A DNA stretch of 64,000 nucleotides from NCBI RefSeq assembly GCF_000143415.4, contig NW_003314322.1:942067-1006066 (forward strand). The letters run 5' to 3'. Both the position numbers and the translations under genes were made by a program. Each line of letters starts with the position of its first letter. The stretch's first letter is position 1. Under the pieces are notes generated by a model, which saw only the letters and a list, made by a program, of their open reading frames with translations, was not told where the DNA came from and ran no database searches. This stretch comes from Selaginella moellendorffii (Eukaryota; Streptophyta; Lycopodiopsida; Selaginellales; Selaginellaceae). Shown in pieces: positions 36,354 through 46,117 of this stretch.

Positions 36354-37454
36354 ATGGCTCCTCCAAACACGAGCTATGTCGAAGTGGGAGAGGCGCCGGC
36401 GCTGCTGGAGAGCGAGACGACCGATGTGGTTGCAGAGGAGGCTGGCGCATTCGTCCTGCCGCCAAAGATCCCCGTGCCCGCCGCACTGTCGAGCAAATTT
36501 GGGGGCTCGCCCCCCGCCAGCGTCTACGAGCTCCTCGAGTGCCCAGTCTGTACCAATTCCATGTATCCTCCCATCCATCAGGTAAAAGCTTCTTTCTCTC
36601 TCGATTTCCTGTTCTCTATCCAGTTTGATCCATCGCTGGTGTTTTCTTTTCTTTTTCTTTCTCTTGTGTAGTGCCCGAATGGTCACACTTTGTGTTCTAC
36701 GTGCAAAGTCCGCGTCCACAACCGCTGCCCGACTTGCCGATACGAGCTCGGGAACATCCGGTGCTTGGCTCTGGAGAAAGTTGCCGAGTCCCTCGAGTTG
36801 CCATGCCGGTACCAAAGCCATGGCTGCCCGGAGATCTTCCCCTACTACAGCAAGCTCAAGCACGAGTCCCAGTGCTCCTTCCGGCCTTACAATTGCCCCT
36901 ACGCGGGATCTGAGTGCTCCATCACCGGAGACATCCCGACTCTCGTCGCCCATCTCCGGGACGATCACAGAGTTGACATGCACAATGGCTGTACCTTCAA
37001 CCACAGATACGTGAAGTCCAATCCACAGGAGGTCGAGAACGCGACATGGATGCTCACTGTAAGTTCGTCTTTGATTCTTCGTCTTGTTTCTTGTTTTTCG
37101 TTTTGTTCCTGTGGACTGATCCGATGCTTGCAGGTTTTTAATTGCTTTGGCCAACACTTTTGCCTCCACTTCGAGGCCTTCCAGCTCGGGGTGGCGCCCG
37201 TGTACATGGCCTTCTTGCGATTCATGGGGGACGACAACGATGCCAAGAACTTCAGCTACAGCCTCGAAGTCGGAGCCAACGGGCGCAAGTTGATGTGGCA
37301 GGGAGTTCCCAGGAGCATCCGGGACAGCCATCGTAAGGTCCGAGACAGCCACGATGGTTTGATCATCCAGAGAAACATGGCACTCTTCTTCTCTGGAGGG
37401 GATAGGAAGGAGCTCAAGCTTAGAGTGACTGGCCGGATCTGGAAGGAGCAATGA
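36354..37454 (+). CDS. SINA/SIAH-type RING E3 ubiquitin ligase
   Basis: Three exons (36354-36581, 36672-37058, 37134-37454) encode 311 residues. A C3HC4-type RING starts at about residue 63 (CPVC..) and ends with CPTC at about 98. It is interrupted by the first intron exactly between ..PPIHQ and CPNGHTLC. The SIAH-type double zinc region (CRYQSHGCPEIFPYY, then HESQCSFRPYNCPY) and the TRAF-like C-terminal substrate-binding half (from about residue 205, VFNCFGQHFCLHFEAF) follow. Such ligases form dimers and send transcription factors and other proteins to the proteasome. Length and domain order match plant SINAT proteins. It ends tail-to-tail with the bS20 gene. Confidence 0.93.
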
Positions 37455-37772
37455 CAGGGCAGTTTTGAGTGGATGGGGCTGTAGGAGATAGTTGTACATT
37501 ATCATCACCAGCAGGAAGAATTCTTCTCCGAGGTTTGGGATTTTAGTTTAGAACTTGGGCTTTGGATCGATCAGGGCCTGGCAGGAGAATGAGCTTGGTT
37601 AGTGGAAGCTGTAACAGGGAAGCTTGGTCAAGTCTGAGCATACTAGAAACACTGGCAAAATGGAAAATCCTTCCTTGAAAAGCTTGCTGAAAGTTGCGAG
37701 CTTTGGAATAGTCTTCCAGAGGAAAAGGTGGCTGGAAGGAAGTATTTGGAAGCAGCGATGTCGAGTTTTCTT

Positions 37773-38514
37773 TCAAGCTGGAGCTGCCGCTGTTACATCG
37801 GATGGAGCCGGAGCCGGAGCCGGAGCCGGAGGTGGAGCTCGAGATCGAACTGGCGGAGGTGGTCGGACTGCTGGAGGAGCCGGAGACGCGGGATCATACC
37901 AGCCGAGAGCGATCTCCAGCGCCTTTTTGGCGCGAGCGAGGCGGGACTTTCGCCTCCGGCCGGTGTTCCTGTGGAGCGTGCGAACCTTGACAGCCTTGTC
38001 GATCACCGAGTAGGCCTCGCCGATCATCACCTCGACGGGCTTGAGCTCCTCGGGCGCCGCCCCCTCGGCCTTCTTCTTGAGATCCTCGAGCGCCGAGAAC
38101 ACCTTCTTCATCCTCGTCCGGATCTCCGACTTCCTGGCCTTGTTGTAGATGCGCCTCTTCTCGGACAAGAGCGCCCTCTTCACCGCCGACGGCATCTTCT
38201 TCTTCTTGGGCGCCTCCTCGTCCTTGGCCGCCGCTCGAACCCGGAATCTAGACGCTGGGCTTGCTGGAGTCGTGGTTCCTCTCCTGGGCTCCAGAATCGC
38301 GAGCGAGGACACGAGCCTGGCGGTCATATTGCCTGCATTGCCACAACGGAAAATCGATGCCACACTGCTCTAGCTCAAATCTTCGCGTACCCAAATCGTC
38401 GCCGAAGAAGAGCGAGCAGCTCCTGCCGCCACTGGTGCTACAAATCCCAGAAGCCCGAGGCGCCGTGGCCCAGGGCTGGCGGCACGCCCACGCCGTTGTC
38501 ATCGTCGTCGCCAT
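37773..38514 (-). CDS. Plastid ribosomal protein bS20c
   Basis: Two exons: 38514-38391 and 38332-37773. The 58-nt intron begins GTACGCG and ends TGCAG, and the phases close to give 227 residues. The first exon and the start of the second form a transit-peptide-like stretch rich in Ala, Ser, Thr and Arg. The mature part is bS20: PSAVKRALLSEKRRIYNKA, helix KSEIRTRMKKVF, then the C-terminal RRKSRLARAKKAL. It binds 16S rRNA in the plastid small subunit. After the conserved core there is an extra tail of about 45 residues, very rich in Pro and Ala. It comes from a GC-rich GGAGCC repeat at the gene's 3' end. The second exon also contains its own ATG, but using it would remove the transit peptide. 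Confidence 0.85.
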
Positions 38515-38751
38515 AGCTCTATCCAAATTTTTAGGGTTTTTGAGTTTAAAGGAAAGGGGGTTACGCACCCAACCATTAAATCTTGCAGTCACGTATATAC
38601 TTTGTAGTTTTGATTGAATTTCATTGTACTCCATGAATTACCCTTAAATTAAACTAATGCTATAAACTAAATACATTAAATTTTAAATTAGGTTAAAATC
38701 TTCTAATGTAAAAGGCGTAATTTAAAGGACTCCCCCAAGATATCAATAGGA

Positions 38752-39639
38752 TCACTGGTTGAGCGGGATAACAACAATGGAGATATTGTCTCTACTCAAC
38801 TCGCTCGCCTTTCTAACAGCTTGATTCGCCACTGCCTGGCCCAATTCGGATGTTGTTGGATCAACCATCGCGGCTATGTCGCAAACCTCTTGCTCGCTCA
38901 TCCCTTCGTAGAGCCCATCCGAGGCCAACACGATAAACCCATCTTTGTTGGTGTTCGTCCACACCGACACGTCCGGGGTGGCAATCACGCCGTGGTTCTT
39001 GAGCGGAAGGTCCCCGATGGCGCGCGACATTGGAAAGTGGCCATCGATCACGCCGAAGCGTACCACGCCGCCCGCGGCCTCTATCCGGTGCTGCTCCGCG
39101 GGTAACTCCGGGTGGTGGTCGCTCGTTAGCACCTTGGCAACCAGCTTCTCGCCACCGTCGCGGACGCACGCGATCGCCCTCGAGTCGCCAACGTTGGCCA
39201 CGACCATGAACTCGTCCGTCACTACTGCTACGCACGCGGTGGATCCCGCTGGCCACCGGTTCTTGTAGGCTTCCTTGAGAAACGAGCTCTCCAGCTCCGC
39301 GATGGTCTTCTCCAGAGCCGCCTTGACAACTCCAGCGATTTTACTGCTAGAGGCATCCAGTGATCCCTGAAGGTTTGCGCGGAGCTTGGGCTCGAAGTTC
39401 TGGACGAGGAACTCGCTGGCCTGGGAGCCTATGTGGCCGTCGAAGACGGCGAAAACTCCCAGCCGGGTATCACCATGATCGGCGAGCAAGTTGGAGAGCG
39501 CTATTAGCCGATCTTCCTGGTATCTCCGGCGCCCTTGAATGCTCAGATGCCCACTGGACCACCCTGTTGATACTTCCACTGCTACAACACTACTCACCGC
39601 CAGCGCCAAGAGCGCCAAGAGCGCCAAGAGCTTCTTCAT
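38752..39639 (-). CDS. PP2C protein phosphatase with signal peptide (copy 1)
   Basis: Intronless, 295 residues. It opens with a classic signal peptide (KK, then LLALLALLALAVSSVVA) and the PP2C catalytic domain follows at once. Metal-binding residues are in place: D43 in YQED, D67-G68 in FDGHIG, D241 in LASDGLYE and the late Asp in RDNISIVVI. GSTA, VGDSRA, DHHP and AIGD motifs are also present. It should be an active Mg/Mn-dependent Ser/Thr phosphatase, but the leader would place it in the secretory pathway, whereas most plant PP2Cs are cytosolic or nuclear. The paralog at 45,166 is very similar. The gene shares a 186-bp promoter region with the divergent aspartic protease. Confidence 0.92.
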   Translation of the reverse strand: MKKLLALLALLALAVSSVVAVEVSTGWSSGHLSIQGRRRYQEDRLIALSNLLADHGDTRLGVFAVFDGHIGSQASEFLVQNFEPKLRANLQGSLDASSSKIAGVVKAALEKTIAELESSFLKEAYKNRWPAGSTACVAVVTDEFMVVANVGDSRAIACVRDGGEKLVAKVLTSDHHPELPAEQHRIEAAGGVVRFGVIDGHFPMSRAIGDLPLKNHGVIATPDVSVWTNTNKDGFIVLASDGLYEGMSEQEVCDIAAMVDPTTSELGQAVANQAVRKASELSRDNISIVVIPLNQ

Positions 39640-39825
39640 CCTTCCTTACCCTAGAAAAAGGAAGCTCTATATAATCCTTATAAACACCCGGTCACATGTG
39701 ACAAAAGACAACATAGATAAGGCGTGTCTTACCGGCCAGAAACTTGGGGGGCTTCTTGAGCGTCAAGGCGCCGCGCTGCTTCTCTAGTTCGGGTGAGAGA
39801 GATCGCAGGACTGGCACGCGGATCA
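39640..39825. promoter_or_regulatory. Divergent promoter between PP2C copy 1 and the aspartic protease
   Basis: The two start codons are 186 bp apart on opposite strands. On the PP2C side TATA-like text (TTATATAG, TATAAGG on the minus strand) lies about 30-50 bp before the ATG. No distinct TATA box is seen on the protease side. Confidence 0.5.
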
Positions 39826-41102
39826 ATGGCTACTTGTAACTGTGGGCTTGTGTGTTTGTTTCTTCTCTTCTCAATTCCCGTTAGCGCTAGCGTCTCTTTG
39901 AGCCTAGTCTCAAGATTTAACGCTTCTGCCAATGCCGGTGAAGCAAGTCAAGCGAGAGCAATTTTCCTCCTCTCCTCACTAGTTGATTCTTCTTTCTCTT
40001 CCTTGATCTCCGCTCAGAAGCTCAACTACGTAGCAAGTGAGTACCTTGTTGAGGTAGCGTTCGGATCCAGCAAGTCAAGCAAGAAGCTGATTTTCGACAC
40101 AGGAAGCACGTATATATGGACAAAGTGCTCCAGAAGCAACTTAGGATATCCACACGGCTCAAACACATTCAAGCCACTCAGTTGCGGCACCGACTGCCCA
40201 CTGCAATTTTGTAACATGGACAATGGTGGCTGTTTGTTCCAAGTTACATACCTCTCCAGTTACGTCATAGGTAAACTCGCTAGCTTTTATTAACACACAG
40301 TGCACAGTGCATTGAAATAGCATATGCAGGAGAAGGTGTACAAGACACCATGGAACTCGGGGATCTAACTCGAAGAATACGCTTTGGTTGTGGATATGCG
40401 TGGGGAATCAGTCACGAGTACGATGGAGTGTGTGGATTTGCAATGTCAAGACCATCGGTACCATCACAGCTTCAACCTTTAGCTAAGCAGCTTGGTATCA
40501 CTCGGTTTGCTACATGCTTCTACAAATCCGTGAGGGGCTCTCTCTTTCTCAACCACGATGCTGATAATGCCATGGTGAAACTGTCGAGCTACTCAGTGCC
40601 ACTGCTCAGGCTGCCGGGATCCTTCCCTGGGCCTCTTCCTTACTCGGTTGAAATCACAGGAATCGGTGTTGGTGGCCGGCTCACCTTCCAAACATCCCTA
40701 GGGAGTTTCATCATCTTCGACACAGGAGCTCGCTACACTGTTTTGGTTGAGGCTTTATTTGAGAAGGTAAAGGATTCTTTAGATGCAGCTCTTTCTACAA
40801 GTTATGATCGTGTCGAACAGCCCCATGACCAGATCTGCTATGTTTCTAAAGGTCAATCCTTCCCATTTCCTTCCCTTGATTTTCACTTGAAAACAGTCAC
40901 CATCTCACTCGCTCCAATTAACTATATGATGAGTGGCACCAACGGGGACCGAACTCACTGCCTTGCAATACGAAAGATCAGCGGCCTCTACGGAAATGCA
41001 GTTGGTATTTTTGGAAGTTACATGCAGCACAACATTCTCTTATACCACGACCTTGAGAAACAAGAGCTCTCGTTCGCGGCAGTGGATTGCTCTAAATTTT
41101 AG
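39826..41102 (+). CDS. Pepsin-type (A1) aspartic protease with signal peptide
   Basis: Two exons (39826-40270, 40330-41102) encode 405 residues. An N-terminal signal peptide (LVCLFLLFSIPVSASVS) is followed by a short pro-region. Both catalytic motifs are present: D91 in FDTGSTYIW and D279 in FDTGARY, where Ala replaces the Thr or Ser that usually follows the second DTG/DSG. Cys-rich text (CGTDCPLQFC) after the first motif is typical of plant nepenthesin-like or CND41-like proteases. The protein probably acts in the apoplast or vacuole. The upstream in-frame ATG at 39,793 would put charged residues before the leader, so the second ATG is preferred. Confidence 0.88.
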
Positions 41103-41159
41103 TTAAGCTTCATTTATAAAGTCAATGTAATCGCTTGAAAACTATTGTCTTCAAGCTCC

Positions 41160-42960
41160 AATAAAGAGTGCTTCCCAGCTTCCTTTTCTACGGGCACAGA
41201 AAAAAGAAAACGTCAAACAAAGAAGAACACAGAGCCGACAGCATACTTTGACGGAGTCGATGTAGGTCCTGAGCTCCACTGCGTTCCCTTCCGACTCAGT
41301 AGGTGCAAGGAAAGGCTCGGTGGCGATCAGAGTAAGCTCGACTGCAAGCAAGACAGCAGCCTACTGCAGTCACGAGGGCTTGCCACAAGATTGGTGCTGG
41401 AAAAGAAACAATGGAACTTTTTGCCATACCGCTCCCCGGAACACTCCGCAAGAATAACGCAGCAGCAAGGAGGCTGCTCAGGACAATAGAAGCATTGATT
41501 TGCTTGTCGGCATCATGTTCTCGAACTTGAGTGCACCTGGTGACTTGAAATGCCTGTTTAGACGAAACCAAAACTCGATACACGTTATTGAATTGTAACT
41601 GCGGAAAGCGGGTTGACAAGAACATACCAACAACCTCGCTTCATCCCCGGAGATGTTGCTTGAGCGCAAAACCCATCCACATTGCTTTCCTCGTTTGTAT
41701 CGGCAGCAATCCAGTTGCTCAAATATTTTCCAAACAGCTGTTGTGCACTACGCTCATCTGCATTGACAAATTAGCAGCTTAGCCTGAAACAACGAACACT
41801 GAAAAGCCTTCACCATTGGGCTGCACGACGTCGTCCTCTGTACCATTCCGGGATCCTTAGAGAAAAATGAAATACGTGAGGAACAAAAGCGGTTGATTCA
41901 TCGTAAAAACAAACTCATGTTGGTGGAACGGAAGCTCCTCGGTATATTTTACGAGGCTGTTGTTAGCAGAATCACTGGCTTGCGTCAAAATCGGCATTTG
42001 CGGCATCATCAACACTGAACTTTGGAGCAAGAAGAATTGGGCTGCAGGCAGGACGTGGATTTTGCAACTATAAAACATTAAGACAATGAAAGTAGTACCT
42101 TCCAGCTTTGTCGAAGAAAAGCTGCATATCAGCCTCCGAAACCTTGGCAAAAATTTATGCATGTAAAGGCCATCTAGATGTTAGGATTTCCTCTTGAGAT
42201 AAGTGAAGCACCTTGAGCTCCTTGACGCCGAACGTAACGTCAACTACGACTACAGTATGGAGATAGTATCGCAATTCTTCGGCGGGAGCAATCTGAGTGC
42301 GATAAAAAGGAAACGTCAAAGAAAGAAAAAGGATCTAGAGCCGAGCGAGCAGCAACATACCTTTGACGCGGTCGATGTAGCTCCTGATCTCCACTGCCTT
42401 GCCTTCGGACTCAGTAGGCGCAAGGAAAAGCTCGGTAGGGATCAGTAAGCTCGACTCCAAATTAGCTGAAGTCACGAGGCCTTGCCACCAGGGTGCTGGG
42501 AAAAGAGTATCGACACATGCTGCATTTCTGTGTCATTGTTGCAAGACGTTTCCTTAAAAGCTAGCGACAGAAGCTACGAGTCAAATCCAAGACGAACAAA
42601 TCCGCAATTACATACCATTCAAGCAGTCGATCGGAGGCATTGCTGTCCGACAGTGTGCTTGGTTGCGTCCGCAAGACAGTGCACACGGCCTTAAAAGACG
42701 ACATTAGCATCCGAGAAAGGAAAAAAACGGACAAGGCTCATACTTCCAGACGTACGCTGCACTGAGCGCTCGAGGAAGAGAGCTGCCTATCAAGGATGGA
42801 ATGTGATCGCAACGAACGCCGAGCGCGCCGAGGGGCACCTAGCAAAGAAAAAGAAATAGAGATTTTCTCTCACCTTGTCCAGCAGCGCCTCTAGAAGCCG
42901 ACGCGGGCCAGGCACGCGATGCAAGCCCCTGAAGGCATTGCGGCCAAGTGTACACTCCAT
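41160..42960 (-). pseudogene. Broken inverted copy of RAD9
   Basis: Read on the minus strand, this region repeats the RAD9 gene at 30,804 exon by exon with its introns. A start-like ATG lies at 42,960, exon 2-3 pieces at 42,600-42,800, exon 4 at 42,370-42,520, exon 5 near 42,210-42,290, exon 6 near 42,110-42,180, a shortened exon 7 near 41,970-42,060, and exons 9-10 at 41,630-41,860. Most of the long exon 7 and part of exon 2 are deleted, and frames are shifted. Sequence upstream of the ATG (AGGAAGCGCAAGATGCCCG) also matches, so it is a DNA-level copy and not a retrocopy. A second exon 4/5 fragment at 41,190-41,400 shows a further internal duplication. No Rad9 can be made from it. Confidence 0.88.
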
Positions 42961-43071
42961 TCTAGAGCAAAAAGGTGGTCTTGTATTCTTCTAATCGCAC
43001 TTTCGAGCATGCAAGAGTCCCACGCGGGCATCTTGCGCTTCCTAAGTCTAGCCGATGTGATCATTGGAACC

Positions 43072-44631
43072 TCAACCTCCAGTAAAGTAAGCATGGTTGA
43101 GAGCTTGCATCGCTGTGATCCTATCCTCCTGAAACAGATTCAAACATCAGTAAGCGTGAAAAGTTTTAGTTTTCTTCCTACCGGGGACCATCGGAGGAGG
43201 CTCTGCACAAGCTCGAGCGCAAGCTTATTGGGGAAGCCGTGTGACAGAGCCGACTGATTCACGCATCGCGCAGTTTGCAGCGCCTAAGGAAGAAGAGAAA
43301 CAAGTAAACAAAAACGAAAACATCCAGTCAAGCCTCAAAGGTTTACCATTGTCTCCAGGAGCTCTCCAGCCAAGATCTTGTCCGGAGGGAAGACACAAAA
43401 GTTCGACAGCCCCAGCAAATAGGCCACGGAACGCGGTGGCATCCCGTAGTCAATTTGCCATGCCATTTGCATTTGCAGTGTCGTGGGAAGTATCGCTGAC
43501 CGGTTTCCCATGAAAACCTCTAGAAGCGTAACCCCGACCATCCACATGTCAAACCTGCAATTGGCATTTCAGTTTGATACCAAAATAAGAAAAAAACACT
43601 TACGCTTCCCCTTCATGGAGGTAAAACCTGTAGTCGTCGATGAATCGAGCCTCCGGTGCTGTGTAGCGCATGTCACTTTCACCATTCCTGTATAAAGAAT
43701 TTTCATCAATGAATTCTTGAGAACTACCTATACCTGAGAGGACCAATGCCTCTGTACAACGTTTTGCTGCTGGTCTGGTCGATTGCACTCCCAAGGTCGA
43801 TAATTCGAGTGTGTCCTCCTGCCACTAGTATGTTGTCTGGCTTGATGTCTCGATGGTAAATTCCACGCTCGTGGAGGGATGCAACACCTAGCAACTGCAA
43901 CAGCACAAGAAAACAAACACAAAGTGAGTCACACAACAAAAAAAAATAGAAGTAGAAAAGATTTAAAGCTAACCAGTTGAGTAACAAAGCTCCTCTTCTT
44001 GATGCTCCTCGTTTTCAACAACGATGTAGCAGTTTTTCCCTCATGGAAGAAGACCATGTAGATTTCATTGCCTTCTTGGAAAGCCTCCACGAACCTGTGA
44101 ACGTTTGCTAGAAATTTTCAAAGCAAAAGAAAAGACAAACCTCCCAACGTGGTCGAGAGAAGTATTGTAGCACGGGGGATCATACAATCCACAAGTCTCC
44201 GTCATCACCCAAGACTTCCGAAGTGATTGACCACATTGCAATTGTTCGCTCCTCAATCTAGAACCAAAATAAATCTCCCGATAAGCTGAAGCCAGTCGCA
44301 CCTCGTCCAACATCTAGAAGAAAAAAAAAAAAAACAAAGAAAGAATAAGTTGAAATTTTGACTTGCACCAATCCCTACTTACCATCACAACTTTGGCAAC
44401 ATAAGCCTGGGAGTCATTAGGATACCTTGCATTGTACACACGACCAAAGGCTCCTCTCCCAATCTCTCCCCCTACAATTTCCACGTCGAGGAAGAAGCTA
44501 CCCCACTCAGCCGCAAGGTTGACTTCATCGTCCATCTCTAGGCATCGATCCTCACCATGGCACACCACCTTCTTGGGCTCTGAAGCCGCGGGAAAGATCG
44601 CTAGGATCAGGAAAGCCAAGAGCAACAGCAT
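43072..44631 (-). CDS. Protein kinase with N-terminal signal peptide or anchor
   Basis: Eight exons join in frame to 384 residues: 44631-44383, 44313-44141, 44094-43974, 43894-43734, 43687-43604, 43554-43347, 43283-43182, 43128-43072. The protein begins with a hydrophobic stretch (LLLLAFLILAIFPAA), and the kinase domain starts only about 40 residues later. Active-kinase residues are all there: GRGAFG (58-63), K80, HRDIKPDN (D197), D214 of a DLG variant of DFG, APE, and a C-terminal WSPEDRITAMQAL. There is no second membrane segment between leader and kinase. The enzyme is therefore either luminal/secreted or held by one N-terminal anchor with the kinase in the cytosol; sequence alone does not decide. 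The substrate is unknown. It lies between two signal-peptide PP2C genes and upstream of the RAD9 pseudogene. Confidence 0.82.
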
Positions 44632-44640
44632 GGCTGCAAA

Positions 44641-44727
44641 GTAACAATAAATGAGCCAATGCATCGCAAGTAACAATAAATGAGCCGATGCATCGCAAGT
44701 AACAATAAATGAGCCGATGCATCGCAA
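44641..44727. repeat. Three 29-bp tandem repeats in the kinase 5' leader intron
   Basis: Three adjacent 29-bp units (44,641-44,669, 44,670-44,698, 44,699-44,727) starting GTAACAATAAATGAGCC; the first differs from the others by one base. They lie in a probable leader intron (donor GGGAG|GTATCTT, acceptor TTTGCAG|CCATGC just before the start codon). Confidence 0.85.
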
Positions 44728-44771
44728 GAAAGAAGCTTTAAGATACCTCCCACACGCATTGCTTTGCTGCC

Positions 44772-44996
44772 GATGTTGATCTCCCGCACCATCGCGCGCC
44801 GCTAGCGCGCCGATCTGTAAGAAGCTCTGGATGTAAGGGAGAGTAGCTAGCAGCAAGAACAAAAAGAAGGAACCTTGCCGCGCTCGCCAATGTCGATCTC
44901 CCGCGCGCCGATCTATAAGAAGCTCTGGATGTAAGAGACAGTAGCTAGCAGCAAGAAAGAAAAGCAGGAACCTGGTGGCGCTCGCCTCGCGCTTTA
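44772..44996 (-). repeat. Tandem duplication in the kinase promoter/leader
   Basis: Two imperfect copies (about 44,772-44,889 and 44,890-44,996) share ATCTCCCGC, GCGCCGATCT, AAGAAGCTCTGGATGTAAG and GTAGCTAGCAGCAAGAA. They may duplicate the transcription start region. The remainder, to 45,165, shows nothing else. Confidence 0.75.
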
Positions 44997-45165
44997 GCCC
45001 CAAATAAACCCTTGTTACAAGTGCTAGATTCTCTGTCCTAAATATTTCTTGTCCGATCAAAATCGCTTACATGGTTCGTATGCTTCTTCCCGGGGCCCTT
45101 AAAAAAGTAACCTCGACTTCTATTAATTATAAAATTAACTAAGACATGTGAGTAATTAGACTAAA

Positions 45166-46056
45166 CTAAGTGGGGATAACAACAATGGAGATATTGTCTC
45201 TATAGCTCTCCTTTCTAGCAGCTTGAGCCTTTCTGGCAGCTTGATCGGCCACTGCCTGGCCCAACTCTGGTGTTTCTGGATCGACCGTCGCGGCTATGTC
45301 GCAAACCTCTTGCTCGCTTATCCCATCGTAGAGCCCATGCGAAGCCACCACGATAAACCCATCCATGGCGTTCCTCCACACCGTGACATCCGGGGTGCCA
45401 ATCACGCCGTAGTACCTCTTGAGCAGGAGGTCCCCGATGGAGCGGGACATTGGAAACCAGCCCTCGATCACGCCAGAGCGTACCTCGCTCCCCGCGGCCT
45501 CTAACCGCTGCCTCTCCATGGGCAACTCCGGGTGGTGGTCGCTCGTTAGCGCCTTGGCAACCAGCTTCTTGCCACCGTCGCGGACGCACGCGATCGCCCT
45601 CGAGTCGCCGACGTTGGCCATGACCATGAACTCGTCCGTCACCACCGCAACGCACGCGGTGGATCCCGCGTCCCACCACCGCTTCTCGTAGGCTTCCTTG
45701 AGAAACGACGTCTCCAGCTCCGCGATGGTCTTCTCCAGAGCCGCCTTGACAACACTAGCTTCGATTGAGGCATCCAGTGACCCCTGGAGGTTTGCGCGGA
45801 GCCTGGGCTCGAAGTTCTGGACGAGGAACTCGCTGGCCTGTGAGTCTGTGTGTCCGTCGAAGATGGCGAAAACACCCAGCCGGGTATCACCATCATCGAT
45901 GAGCAAGTTGGAGAGCGCTAGTACCCGATCTTCCTGGTGTCTCCGGCGCCCTTGAATGCTCAGATGCCCACTCGACCACCCTGTTGATACTTCCACTGCT
46001 ACAACACTACTCACCGCCAGCGCCAAGAGCGCCAGGAGCGCCAAGAGCTTCTTCAT
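45166..46056 (-). CDS. PP2C-like phosphatase with signal peptide (copy 2), altered metal site
   Basis: Intronless, 296 residues, clearly a paralog of the gene at 38,752, with the same leader (KKLLALLALLALAVSSVVA) and the same domain order. D43, D67-G68 and the late Asp in RDNISIVVI are kept. The Asp that should bind metal in the ASDG motif is His (VASHGLYDG, H240), and DGHIG has become DGHTD. The enzyme is therefore probably weak or inactive as a phosphatase, although the reading frame is intact. I start at the ATG at 46,056, which matches the other copy; the frame is open upstream to 46,164 but that part overlaps the PhoD gene. Only 61 bp separate this ATG from the PhoD stop codon. Confidence 0.88.
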   Translation of the reverse strand: MKKLLALLALLALAVSSVVAVEVSTGWSSGHLSIQGRRRHQEDRVLALSNLLIDDGDTRLGVFAIFDGHTDSQASEFLVQNFEPRLRANLQGSLDASIEASVVKAALEKTIAELETSFLKEAYEKRWWDAGSTACVAVVTDEFMVMANVGDSRAIACVRDGGKKLVAKALTSDHHPELPMERQRLEAAGSEVRSGVIEGWFPMSRSIGDLLLKRYYGVIGTPDVTVWRNAMDGFIVVASHGLYDGISEQEVCDIAATVDPETPELGQAVADQAARKAQAARKESYRDNISIVVIPT

Positions 46057-46117
46057 CTTTACCCTATGACAAAAGGAAGAGCTTTGGTCTCTTTCTATAG
46101 TCTCAAGGAAAAAGGTT

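Noticed and set aside
36192-37508. 438-codon frame on the minus strand
   Set aside because: It is antisense to the SINA exons and introns; it has no domain and exists because GC-rich coding DNA is open on the other strand.
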